From: Alteromonas sp. LMIT006 | Lineage (GTDB): Bacteria > Pseudomonadota > Gammaproteobacteria > Enterobacterales > Alteromonadaceae | DNA: 64,000 nt | Direction of reading: 5' to 3' | Assembly: GCF_024300645.1 (NCBI RefSeq) | Contig: NZ_CP101291.1 | Span: 1,054,001 to 1,118,000, forward strand | Shown here: positions 14,682-22,773 of the stretch, in pieces | Position numbering within the stretch: the first letter of the stretch is position 1 | How the letters are laid out: each line of letters starts with the position of its first letter | The notes under the pieces: model-generated | Databases searched by the model: none | The model's input: only the letters and a program-made list of their open reading frames with translations | What the model was told of the DNA's origin: nothing | Position numbers and translations under genes: made by a program

Positions 14682-14781
14682 CTGTCATGATTTTGTCATC
14701 GTTGTGACATCAAATTTACGCAGAACTTTCATCAAACTGCCTTTGTTTAGAAAACAATTTGTCATTTATCTCCCTCACAAT
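14682..14781 (+). promoter_or_regulatory. phased array of six PhoB half-sites and promoter of the receptor-phosphatase unit
   Basis: The PhoB unit CTGTCAT recurs on an 11-bp grid: 14682 CTGTCAT (7/7), 14693 TTGTCAT (6/7), 14704 GTGACAT (5/7), 14726 CTTTCAT (6/7), 14737 CTGCCTT (5/7) and 14759 TTGTCAT (6/7). The grid positions 14715 and 14748 do not match. A -10-like CACAAT at 14776-14781 lies exactly 10 bp after the last unit, the spacing typical of PhoB-activated promoters where the Pho box replaces -35. The ATG of the TonB-dependent receptor follows at 14817. Confidence 0.82.
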
Positions 14782-14816
14782 GTGCGCAACTAAACTCACA
14801 TACTTAGGGAATATCC

Positions 14817-17138
14817 ATGACAAAATTACAACCACTAGCTATTGCAGTTGGCGTTGCACTAAGTGCCTCAGTATTAGCTGATACAACAGAAGAAAATAAA
14901 GTCATCGATGAGATCACCGTGGTTGGCAAGAGCGTGTCTTTTGCCAACAGTGCCACGTCTCAAGAAATGCAACTTCAACAATCTACTCTAACTAGTGCGT
15001 TAGCTGTTATTGACAACCTTCCGGGTGTATTGGTCAACGAAGGGGACACCTTCGGAGCGGATGATTGGTCTACTACTGTGTCAATTCGTGGTTTTCAGTT
15101 GAGCTTAGACGAGCAACAAATCGGTATTACTATCGATGGTATTGCGAACGGTAACTCAAATTATGGCGGTGGTGCCAAAGCCAACCGTTACATCGACACC
15201 GAAAACCTTCGCGGTGTAGACGTCTCTCAAGGTACAGCTGATATTGCTTCTCGCTCAAACGAAGCACTAGGCGGCACATTAAACTTCACCACCGTTAACC
15301 CAACCGAAGAGCAAGAAGTATTAACGAGTTTCTCTATTGGCGATTTTGGGGCGCAAAAGGCCTTTGCACGTATTAATACTGGTGAGATTGCGTCAGGCAC
15401 CCGTGCATGGTTCTCTGTTTCCAAATCGCAAAGTTCTGATTGGATTGATCAATCCGCTGAAAATGACCGTTTCCACATGGCTGCCAAAATGGTCAGCGAA
15501 CAAGGTCAAATGACCTACACTGGATATGTGTCTTTTGACGACACGCATGAAGATAACTATCAACGTATCAGCCTTGGACAGTTTGCAGAAAACCCTGAGT
15601 GGGACCGTCTCACATCAGAATGGACGGGAATTCCATACGTTGACCAGGCATATCGTCGCGGCTGGTCGACTTTGCGCGAAAACCTCTTTGCTTATCTTCA
15701 AGCAGAGTATGCAATAGATAACCTAACCGTGAAAGCCAATGCTTACATGCATCGCAACGAAGGTCGCGGTGATTGGGTGCCACCGTATATCGTTAATGTT
15801 ACAGATGATGGTGCAGGTAATGCCGAATCAGAAGTGACGACGGATAGAACTGTTCTGGGCGGCGCACCATTGGGTCGTTTATTCTTTGTTAACAATGCTG
15901 GTGTAGCCTTGGCACCGAATACAGAATGCCAAGGCTCAATTACTTTCCCTTACGGTGGCGCAGGCGCAGAGTATGACCCATTATGTTATGGCGCTGGTGC
16001 GGTTCCGGTTGGATCATATCGTCATACACATTATGAAAAAGACCGCGTTGGTATCAACGTAGATTTTGCTTACGATTCCATGATTGGTGATATTGTCAAC
16101 ACCACACGCGGTGGTTTCTGGTACGAAGATTACGAGCGTGGCGAATACCGTGACTGGCACCGTATGCTGGATTCTAAGACAGGCTATGAGTTCGACCACG
16201 TTGCTTATTGGAAGCAGTACGACCGTACTTTCCCAGTTGAAACCATGATGTTTTACATCGAAAACGAAATGGATTTTGGTGGCGTACAAGCGCGTATTGG
16301 TGCAAAACAGTTCTTGGTGGAATTAGAAGCGCAAGATAACTTCGCGAATACTTCAATTGACGTAAACTCTGATTCTGACTTGTTATTAAACGCAGGTTTA
16401 GTGGCACAAACGGGTGTTGACGGTTTAGAAATATTTGCTGGGTATGCGGAAAACTTCGCGGCAGTCAAAGACACAGTGTTAGAGCGCGACGCATCAGCCT
16501 TTGATTTGATTGAACCTGAAACAGCAGAAAACATTGATTTGGGTGTGCGTTACACGTCAAACATGATCAATGCTTCAGCAACCTTCTATGACATTACGTT
16601 TGAAGACCGCTTAGTCTTCTTGTCACCAGACTCACCGGATGCGATTAACTACTTAGTCGGTACCAACGGTTCATACGTCAATGTCGGCGGTATTGAATCC
16701 ACTGGTTTTGAGTTATCCGCAACGGTATATCTCAATGATAACTGGGCGGTATATGGTTCCTATACAGCAAACGAATCTGAGTATGCGGATGGTTCATTAG
16801 ATTACCCTCAAGGTAACACCGTATTTGGTTCGCCAGAAGACATGTACGTATTATCGATTGACTATGCCAAAGATAGTGTCTTTGCTGGCTTATCCAATAA
16901 ATACGTTGGTAAGCGTTGGATGGATGCGGCGAATTCACAACGCATTGATGACTATATGGTATCTGATTTGTATATCGGTGCGAGTTTAGAAAACTTTGCT
17001 CAAGGTCTAAAAAATGCCGAAGTGCGTTTAACCGTCAACAACTTATTTGATAAGAGCTATTTAGGTGGCGTTGCGGGACAATCGGCATGGATTGGTGCGC
17101 CTCGTACTGCAGCATTAAATGTGAACTTCACTTTCTAA
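14817..17138 (+). CDS. TonB-dependent outer-membrane receptor, PhoB-controlled (phosphorus source suspected)
   Basis: A 773-residue outer-membrane active transporter. A signal peptide (about 1-21, ending VLA) precedes a TonB-box-like DEITVVG near 31-37. A plug domain follows, with VIDNLPGVLVNEGD and TVSIRGFQ. The beta-barrel ends in the aromatic ALNVNFTF, as expected for assembly by Bam. The ligand is unknown and the protein is not one of the standard siderophore or B12 receptors by motif. The six-unit Pho array upstream and the secreted phosphatase gene 78 bp downstream argue for a phosphorylated or phosphate-bearing substrate. A terminator hairpin follows the gene, so the phosphatase probably receives partial readthrough. 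Confidence 0.9.
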   Translation: MTKLQPLAIAVGVALSASVLADTTEENKVIDEITVVGKSVSFANSATSQEMQLQQSTLTSALAVIDNLPGVLVNEGDTFGADDWSTTVSIRGFQLSLDEQQIGITIDGIANGNSNYGGGAKANRYIDTENLRGVDVSQGTADIASRSNEALGGTLNFTTVNPTEEQEVLTSFSIGDFGAQKAFARINTGEIASGTRAWFSVSKSQSSDWIDQSAENDRFHMAAKMVSEQGQMTYTGYVSFDDTHEDNYQRISLGQFAENPEWDRLTSEWTGIPYVDQAYRRGWSTLRENLFAYLQAEYAIDNLTVKANAYMHRNEGRGDWVPPYIVNVTDDGAGNAESEVTTDRTVLGGAPLGRLFFVNNAGVALAPNTECQGSITFPYGGAGAEYDPLCYGAGAVPVGSYRHTHYEKDRVGINVDFAYDSMIGDIVNTTRGGFWYEDYERGEYRDWHRMLDSKTGYEFDHVAYWKQYDRTFPVETMMFYIENEMDFGGVQARIGAKQFLVELEAQDNFANTSIDVNSDSDLLLNAGLVAQTGVDGLEIFAGYAENFAAVKDTVLERDASAFDLIEPETAENIDLGVRYTSNMINASATFYDITFEDRLVFLSPDSPDAINYLVGTNGSYVNVGGIESTGFELSATVYLNDNWAVYGSYTANESEYADGSLDYPQGNTVFGSPEDMYVLSIDYAKDSVFAGLSNKYVGKRWMDAANSQRIDDYMVSDLYIGASLENFAQGLKNAEVRLTVNNLFDKSYLGGVAGQSAWIGAPRTAALNVNFTF

Positions 17139-17153
17139 CAGTTTGGATTGTCT

Positions 17154-17201
17154 TGTTCCCTGGAACAGTCCCACTTCCGGATGGTTGTGGGACATTTTTT
17201 T
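17154..17201 (+). terminator. terminator or attenuator between receptor and phosphatase genes
   Basis: A small hairpin TGTTCC/GGAACA (17154-17159 with 17162-17167) abuts a stronger one, GTCCCAC (17168-17174) with GTGGGAC (17187-17193). The second is followed by A and seven Ts (17195-17201). It lies 29 bp after the receptor stop and before the phosphatase ribosome binding site (GGAGATAAGG), so it may set the ratio of receptor to enzyme. Confidence 0.8.
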
Positions 17202-17216
17202 ATTTGGAGATAAGGT

Positions 17217-19322
17217 ATGCGTCCTATAGTAATCACACTCTTTTGTTTATTATCACTAAATACCCAGGCTGCGGATAATGTATTGGTCGTTACGCTTGAT
17301 GGACTGCGTTGGCAAGAGCTATTTTATGGTGTCGATGAAACATTATTAGAAACGGAAGACAACCCACAGGTACGCGATGCGGTTATGGCAAGATATGGCC
17401 AAGGTACGATTGAGGAACGAAGAGCTGCTTTGATGCCGTTTTTTTGGTCTGAGATTGCCCAAAAAGGAACCCTTATTGGTGATCACCGCAATGATTCCAA
17501 AATGTCCCTGAGCAATGCTTGGTGGTTTTCATATCCCGGATACAATGAAATTTTAACGGGCGTTGCCGACGATAAAATTGACTCAAACGCATCTGAGTTC
17601 AATCAAAATAAGACGTTTCTCGAGTATTTACACAAACAAAATCATCATGTCGCTGCCTTTGGTAGTTGGGACGTATTTCCATATATTATCAATACTGAGC
17701 GCAATGACTTTGTGGTTAATGCTGGATTTACCGGGGTTAACTGGGACGATGCGTCAGAGCATGCACATTGGCTGGCAGAGCTGCAATCTCAGATCCCATC
17801 TCCTTGGTACACCGTGCGTTTAGATGCCTTTACCCATGGCTTTACACAAGAATACATCAAACAACACCAACCGAATATCATCTATGTTGCTTTAGGTGAA
17901 ACTGATGATTTTGCCCATGATGGAGAATATGTGCAGTATCTTCAAGCGGCTCACCGCAGTGACAGTTTTATTAAATCATTGTGGGAGTTACTACAATCCA
18001 TTCCACAATATAAGGATAACACGAATATCCTTTTGACGACCGATCACGGTAGAGGAACCACTCAATTAGACTGGACACATCATGCTTCAAAAGCGTCTCT
18101 CGATGGCTATATGAGTAAATTAAAGCCTGAATTTCCAGAAGGGATCGTCGACGCAGATCAGGTATGGTTTGCTGCTATGGGTCCCAACATCGCTCAACAT
18201 GGTATTGTTCGCTCTACAGAAACGTATTCATTGAATCAATTTGCAGCAACCGTGTTAGCCACTCTTGCTATAGATCATCGTGACTTTAATCCAAAAGCAG
18301 GGAAGCCACTTCCCGTTTTAACCCCCACAGCTCAGATTACACCGGTAAATGAAACAAAGAGTCTTACTCGTATCGGATTTGGTTCTTGTCTCAAAGAAAA
18401 TAAACCACAACCATTGTGGGATGATGTCATGGCGCAAAACCCTGATTTGTTTGTGTTGATGGGCGATAATGTCTATGGCGATACCGAAGATATGCAAGAA
18501 TTAGCAAACAAATATCAATTGTTAGCACAACAACCAGGCTTTGCGAAACTGCGCTCGATCACGCCAGTTATTGGGATCTGGGATGATCATGATTATGGAG
18601 AAAACGACGCTGGTGCTGAATATCCTAAAAAGGCAGAATCAAAACAGATTATGCTAGATTTTTTCGGTGAGCCTAAACATTCTGAGCGCCGGATGCGCGA
18701 GGATGGAGCTTACACGAGTTACATGTTTGATGATGGTAAACGCAAAGTTCACATTATTTTGCCAGATTTACGCTACAATCGAACACCATTAGAATCTGTG
18801 AATAAGCTCAACTATACCGTTAATCGCTTGCCTAACGACCAAGGGCCTTACCGCATCATAGATGCCTCTGAGGCGACGATGTTAGGTGAACAGCAATGGC
18901 AGTGGTTAGAGACAGAATTGGCTAAGCCAGCAGACCTGAAAATCTTGATTTCCAGTTTACAAGTTGTTGCAGATTTTACCGGATGGGAAGCTTGGGCAAA
19001 CTTTAAAGCTGATCAAAGTAGGCTGTATGGGTTGATCCAATCTTTGGCGTTAGATAATTTACTGATTATCAGTGGCGATACACATTGGTCAGAAATTTCT
19101 CGCCGGACTGTAGGCGACATTGATCTAGTGGATATGACAGCCTCTGGAATGACTGAAGAATGGAAGCAAATCTCTCCCAATCAATATCGAGCAAGTGAAG
19201 CGCATGCAATAGCGAATTTTGGTATGCTGACGATTGATTGGGATACCGACCCAATCAATGCCACATTGCAAATCATTGCCGAAGACGGCAAAGTGTTGAT
19301 TGAACAAAATTGGCGACGCTAA
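17217..19322 (+). CDS. secreted fusion of an alkaline-phosphatase-superfamily domain and a PhoD-like phosphatase domain
   Basis: A 701-residue protein with a signal peptide (about 1-19, TQA|AD). Domain 1 (about 20-365) has the alkaline phosphatase superfamily pattern. VVTLDGLRW holds first metal ligand D28, and WWFSYPGYNEILTG places candidate nucleophile S105. GETDDFAHDGE holds D231/H235-type ligands, and LTTDHGRG holds D276/H277; a further His lies at 288-289. Domain 2 (about 384-701) is a PhoD-like metallophosphatase: FGSCL, GDNVYGDT (416-422), WDDHDYGEND (about 455-464) and SGDTHWSE (619-626). Both active sites look intact. The protein probably acts in the periplasm or outside the cell on two classes of phosphoester. 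It follows a Pho-controlled TonB receptor. The stop overlaps the convergent ACT gene by 4 bp. Confidence 0.88.
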   Translation: MRPIVITLFCLLSLNTQAADNVLVVTLDGLRWQELFYGVDETLLETEDNPQVRDAVMARYGQGTIEERRAALMPFFWSEIAQKGTLIGDHRNDSKMSLSNAWWFSYPGYNEILTGVADDKIDSNASEFNQNKTFLEYLHKQNHHVAAFGSWDVFPYIINTERNDFVVNAGFTGVNWDDASEHAHWLAELQSQIPSPWYTVRLDAFTHGFTQEYIKQHQPNIIYVALGETDDFAHDGEYVQYLQAAHRSDSFIKSLWELLQSIPQYKDNTNILLTTDHGRGTTQLDWTHHASKASLDGYMSKLKPEFPEGIVDADQVWFAAMGPNIAQHGIVRSTETYSLNQFAATVLATLAIDHRDFNPKAGKPLPVLTPTAQITPVNETKSLTRIGFGSCLKENKPQPLWDDVMAQNPDLFVLMGDNVYGDTEDMQELANKYQLLAQQPGFAKLRSITPVIGIWDDHDYGENDAGAEYPKKAESKQIMLDFFGEPKHSERRMREDGAYTSYMFDDGKRKVHIILPDLRYNRTPLESVNKLNYTVNRLPNDQGPYRIIDASEATMLGEQQWQWLETELAKPADLKILISSLQVVADFTGWEAWANFKADQSRLYGLIQSLALDNLLIISGDTHWSEISRRTVGDIDLVDMTASGMTEEWKQISPNQYRASEAHAIANFGMLTIDWDTDPINATLQIIAEDGKVLIEQNWRR

Positions 19323-19723
19323 GGCGTTGCTCTATCACTCAATGCCTTAAGCACATTCATCGCATCTTGTGCATCTCTTTTCGCCACAAAAATGTGGTCG
19401 TGATAATATCCTGCGACCACATTAGCGCTGATGTTTGCTTTAGACAGTGCTTGAGCAAACGCAGCAGTTAAGCCAACAGCTTCTAGTGAAGAATGCACAT
19501 TTAAAGTTATGCAAGCGTAAGGGCCATCGGCCTTTATTTCTAATTCGTGAGCAATAGTTTCCTGTAAAATTAAAGTCACGCCTTCTTTTTCGACAAACAT
19601 GCCTTTTGCCAATGAGTACATTTTGGCTGTCGGATGGAGCACACTTGCAAAAACAAATGTTTCTGAGTCTAACTCAGGTGCCATCGAAGCAATAAGCGTG
19701 TTTAGATCAGTGATCCCAGTCAT
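19319..19723 (-). CDS. ACT domain-containing protein (ACT_3-like)
   Basis: A 134-residue cytoplasmic protein of the small ACT-domain family (often DUF2241/ACT_3). It starts MTGITDLNTLIASMAPEL; the ACT part includes YACITLNVHSSLEAVGLTAAFAQALSKANI followed by NVVAGYYHDHIFV. Members may bind amino acids, but no function is established. The ATG at 19723 is chosen because GGCGAG precedes it; a longer reading frame to 19783 would run through the dsbA terminator. The last 4 bp overlap the convergent phosphatase gene. Confidence 0.85.
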   Translation of the reverse strand: MTGITDLNTLIASMAPELDSETFVFASVLHPTAKMYSLAKGMFVEKEGVTLILQETIAHELEIKADGPYACITLNVHSSLEAVGLTAAFAQALSKANISANVVAGYYHDHIFVAKRDAQDAMNVLKALSDRATP

Positions 19724-19748
19724 AGTCTCGCCACTAGTGATTGCCGAT

Positions 19749-19779
19749 AAAAAAAAGCCGATACACACTGCGTACCGGC
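19749..19779 (-). terminator. rho-independent terminator of dsbA
   Basis: On the minus strand GCCGGTAC...GTATCGGC forms a stem (19772-19779 with 19757-19764), followed by eight Ts (complement of 19749-19756). It lies 23 bp after the dsbA stop. Confidence 0.85.
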
Positions 19780-19801
19780 ACAAGTTTCAACTAAATCGTC
19801 T

Positions 19802-20431
19802 TTAGTTTAGTTCAGATAAAAATACAATCAAATCAATCATGTCATCAGGCGTCATATCTCTAGTGAATGTAGCTTGGTATTTGCCATTAACAATGAAATT
19901 TGGCACACCTGAAACGAATTTACGAAATTCGTCGATCGTTTTGTTGTTTTTACGCAACATGCTGGTAATGGTAAAAGAGCCAATTTTTTTATCAAACTCA
20001 GCGCTATCTACCCCATTTACCGCAAAGATACTGCGTAGGTCGTCGCGATTGGTAATTGCAGCACGTTGGCGATGGATGTAGTTAAAAATTGCAGTATTTA
20101 ATTCTTGCTCGCGTTTTAAAGCACGCCCTAATAACATCGCACGCGTCACATCGTCTTGCAAATCTCGACCTGCAAAGCCCATGAAATTAACGTGGATTTT
20201 ATTAAATTCTACGTCGGGATCTAAGCGCTTTTTCATCTCTAAAACAAGCGGTTCGAAGTTAAAGCAATGTGGGCACCAAAAACTGAAAAATTCAGTAACT
20301 TGACGCTGTTCGGATACGTCATCAGCAATGACTCGATAATGTTCACCTTCAACATAACGCGCTTGAGCACAGGCAGCGGTAGAAAACACCACAGCGAACA
20401 TGATTACGATGGAACGAAAAAGGGACTTCAT
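19802..20431 (-). CDS. dsbA: thiol:disulfide interchange protein DsbA
   Basis: A periplasmic oxidase that introduces disulfides into exported proteins and is re-oxidised by DsbB. It has 209 residues (E. coli 208) with a signal peptide ending ACAQA. The thioredoxin-fold active site is CPHC (C53, C56) in FFSFWCPHCFNFEP, and the cis-proline loop is SGVPNFIVNGKY. In enterobacteria dsbA lies directly behind srkA (yihE). Here srkA is also upstream on the same strand, but a riboswitch-controlled btuB has come between them. An intrinsic terminator follows. Confidence 0.95.
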   Translation of the reverse strand: MKSLFRSIVIMFAVVFSTAACAQARYVEGEHYRVIADDVSEQRQVTEFFSFWCPHCFNFEPLVLEMKKRLDPDVEFNKIHVNFMGFAGRDLQDDVTRAMLLGRALKREQELNTAIFNYIHRQRAAITNRDDLRSIFAVNGVDSAEFDKKIGSFTITSMLRKNNKTIDEFRKFVSGVPNFIVNGKYQATFTRDMTPDDMIDLIVFLSELN

Positions 20432-20514
20432 ACTGTTTTTACTCTCATTAAGAATTGTTCAAATCATACTAATCGAGGTCTGAATGTAAACTTAATTACT
20501 TCGCTCAAGGCTGT

Positions 20515-22413
20515 TTACCATAGATAGCGATAGCTCAGTTGCAAGGTGCGTTCTTTGCCTCGATATCCAACAATATCGGAATAGTCTTTATCTAATAGGT
20601 TACGTCCTGATAAGCCAATACTGTGTTTGGCATCCAGCTCAATATTCAATGCCATATTAAATAGCCAGTAGGCATCGAGTTTGACAATCTGACTTGGTTG
20701 GGGCCAGGGTGGAAAAAATTGATCCAACTGAGACCCTTGATATAAGGCTTGACCTTGTAAAGACCACTGTGGAGCCAATGTGATATTGGTGGTCACAGAA
20801 GCATTGTGGCGTGACCGCCGCAGTTCACTTGCCGAGCCATCTGATGCATCTGTATAGCTGTAATGCACTGCCAAATCCCAGCTGTCGAAGGCCATACTCG
20901 ACTGCCATTGCCAGCCTTGACGCTGACTGGTGCCATCGACATTGTCTGCGGTAAAGCCTCCACTATTGGCATCAAAAACAAACCCATTAATTTCATTTTT
21001 AAGGTTAGTATCAAAAATACTGAGCTGGATAGACGTGTTTTGTGCCGACCACGCAAGGCCGATTTCTTTGTTGTCTGCAACCTCCGGTTTAAGGTTTGGA
21101 TTGCCTTGAAAGGTGCCAGCAAAAAAGCCAAAACGCTCAGTAAAAGTCGGTTTTTTACTTGCACGACCACTCTGCACAAAGACCCTCAAGTTAGGGCGAG
21201 CGTGATAGCTTGCACCCAGTGTATAGTCACGGCTTTGGTCAAAATCACTGTTTTGTGTTAAACGCATGGAGCCGGTTAAAACAAGTTCATCCGTTACTCG
21301 ATAAGCGGTATCTGCAAAAAAAGCTTCCGAATTAATGTTTTGTGCTTGATTCGGATCGCCAAAGCCAATAGGGCCTTTTTGTGTAAAATCAATATCACTG
21401 AACTGCACTCCGGCAGACACATCCATATCTGAATGGTTAACGGTTACCCATGCCAAATAGCGATGCTCGTCGGTATCACTGGCACTAGTCAAGGCACCAT
21501 TCGCGGTATTTTTGACTGCATCACGCTGATTTTGCCACTGCGCATTGAGGGTAACATTGTCACTGAGTGCTTGAGTGTAATGCAGTGAAAAGGTTTGTTT
21601 AACCCCATTCGATTCACTGTCTGCATCAATTGGCAAGCCAGTCACAGCAAAATCAGTTTCATCAAATGCTGTGACATATTCTGTATAGCGCAGAAACCCC
21701 TGCAATTGTGAAGCGTCAGATAGTTGAATAGTTGGCTTGTAGACAAACTGCATATTTTGATAGCCATCGCGTTCCCTTTGTCCTTCGACCACGGAGATGT
21801 TCTGTCCATCGGTGTGGTAGGCGGAGACACTTAAGCTATGACGATAGCTGTCTTGTTTGATGGTTTGTGTCAATGCAACATTTGCTGTGCGGTGTAAACC
21901 TAAGTCAATGTTTACTGTGTGTTGGTTCCTGTCGGCAACGAGGGTCGTAATAGATAATACACCGCTGAGCGCCCCGTCACCCCATTGCGCACCAGAGGTG
22001 CCTTGCAATAGTTCAATACTTTCGATGCTACTCAATGGGATATGGGCAAGATCGATTAAACCACCTTGGGCTTGGTCGTTGATTTGGATGCCATCAAGTA
22101 GAACGACTAAATGGTTTGTTTCACCACCGCGCACTCTCAACTCGGCAAATTGTCCTGTACCGCCGTTATTTGAAATATCAACACCGGCAAAGGTTGGTAG
22201 GATATCACTTAAAAACTGTGCTTGAGAACGCTCTATGTCGTCTCGGGTGAGGATCTGGCGAAACCCAGCAAGTTCATTAGCTGGGATCGCTAAACGAGAA
22301 CTCGTCACCGTTATAGTGTCAACGGTGTCATTTTGCAAAGGTGTTTGTGCTTGAATAGAAAAAGAGGTCGCAAACGCAACAAGCGCTACGGAGGATTTTA
22401 TAGAACTAAACAT
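20515..22413 (-). CDS. btuB: TonB-dependent vitamin B12 receptor BtuB
   Basis: An outer-membrane cobalamin transporter of 632 residues. A signal peptide (MFSSIKSSVALVAFATSFSIQAQ) is followed by a TonB-box-like DTITVTSSR, a plug with DILPTFAGVDISNNGG, RVRGGETNHLVVLLDG and IQINDQ, and a barrel ending QLSYRYLW. Identification as BtuB rests on these plug motifs and above all on the cobalamin riboswitch in its leader. The ATG at 22413 is used because an upstream TTG at 22428 gives no better signal peptide. It sits between srkA and dsbA, all on minus. Confidence 0.92.
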   Translation of the reverse strand: MFSSIKSSVALVAFATSFSIQAQTPLQNDTVDTITVTSSRLAIPANELAGFRQILTRDDIERSQAQFLSDILPTFAGVDISNNGGTGQFAELRVRGGETNHLVVLLDGIQINDQAQGGLIDLAHIPLSSIESIELLQGTSGAQWGDGALSGVLSITTLVADRNQHTVNIDLGLHRTANVALTQTIKQDSYRHSLSVSAYHTDGQNISVVEGQRERDGYQNMQFVYKPTIQLSDASQLQGFLRYTEYVTAFDETDFAVTGLPIDADSESNGVKQTFSLHYTQALSDNVTLNAQWQNQRDAVKNTANGALTSASDTDEHRYLAWVTVNHSDMDVSAGVQFSDIDFTQKGPIGFGDPNQAQNINSEAFFADTAYRVTDELVLTGSMRLTQNSDFDQSRDYTLGASYHARPNLRVFVQSGRASKKPTFTERFGFFAGTFQGNPNLKPEVADNKEIGLAWSAQNTSIQLSIFDTNLKNEINGFVFDANSGGFTADNVDGTSQRQGWQWQSSMAFDSWDLAVHYSYTDASDGSASELRRSRHNASVTTNITLAPQWSLQGQALYQGSQLDQFFPPWPQPSQIVKLDAYWLFNMALNIELDAKHSIGLSGRNLLDKDYSDIVGYRGKERTLQLSYRYLW

Positions 22414-22489
22414 GAAAAATGTATCCAATCAACTAAGTGCCCACCGCACCTATGAGTGATGTGTATCCATCTGCCACTTGCAGAGATAT

Positions 22490-22675
22490 CGGAGTTAGGC
22501 CGGTATCCGGACTGAGCACGAGTCAGTATATAAATACTGACGAGCATTTTTACCTTCCCATGTCGTTAGACACAGTGGCGATATCAAAAATGCGAACGCG
22601 CGTTCACCGTTGCGGGGGCAGTGGATGATTTGCACATCCTTCCCGATTATCTGACGTTAAGTCAGCACCTAATTC
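22490..22675 (-). ncRNA. cobalamin (B12) riboswitch in the btuB leader
   Basis: Read on minus, the leader contains GGTGC, AATCGGGAAGGATGTGCAAATC, the core CTGCCCCCGCAACGGTGA, a second GGGAAGG, and the B12-box-like AGTCCGGATACCGGCC (22498-22513). These are the conserved AdoCbl riboswitch elements in correct order. A perfect 8-bp hairpin (22522-22529 with 22534-22541) fills the variable arm. The start codon is 77-85 nt after the box. Small hairpins CTGC..GCAG and GTGC..GCAC lie in between and may act as the expression platform, probably at the level of translation since no T-run terminator is seen. B12 excess would lower btuB expression. Confidence 0.93.
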
Positions 22676-22773
22676 GGGCGTAGTATACTTGAATTTGACT
22701 TATTTGTTATCGGTTTCTCACTTTGTTTTTTCACTACCTCAATCAACACTTTTCGAGTACACCGTTTTTTAAT

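Noticed and set aside
20863-21261. 132-codon plus-strand frame opposite btuB
   Set aside because: The minus strand encodes a continuous TonB-receptor barrel here.
22522-22541. Palindrome GTCAGTAT..ATACTGAC resembling an operator
   Set aside because: It lies between the conserved core and the B12 box of the riboswitch and is best explained as its variable hairpin arm.
22437-22628. 63-codon plus-strand frame upstream of btuB
   Set aside because: The region is the antisense of the cobalamin riboswitch, whose conserved boxes explain it.
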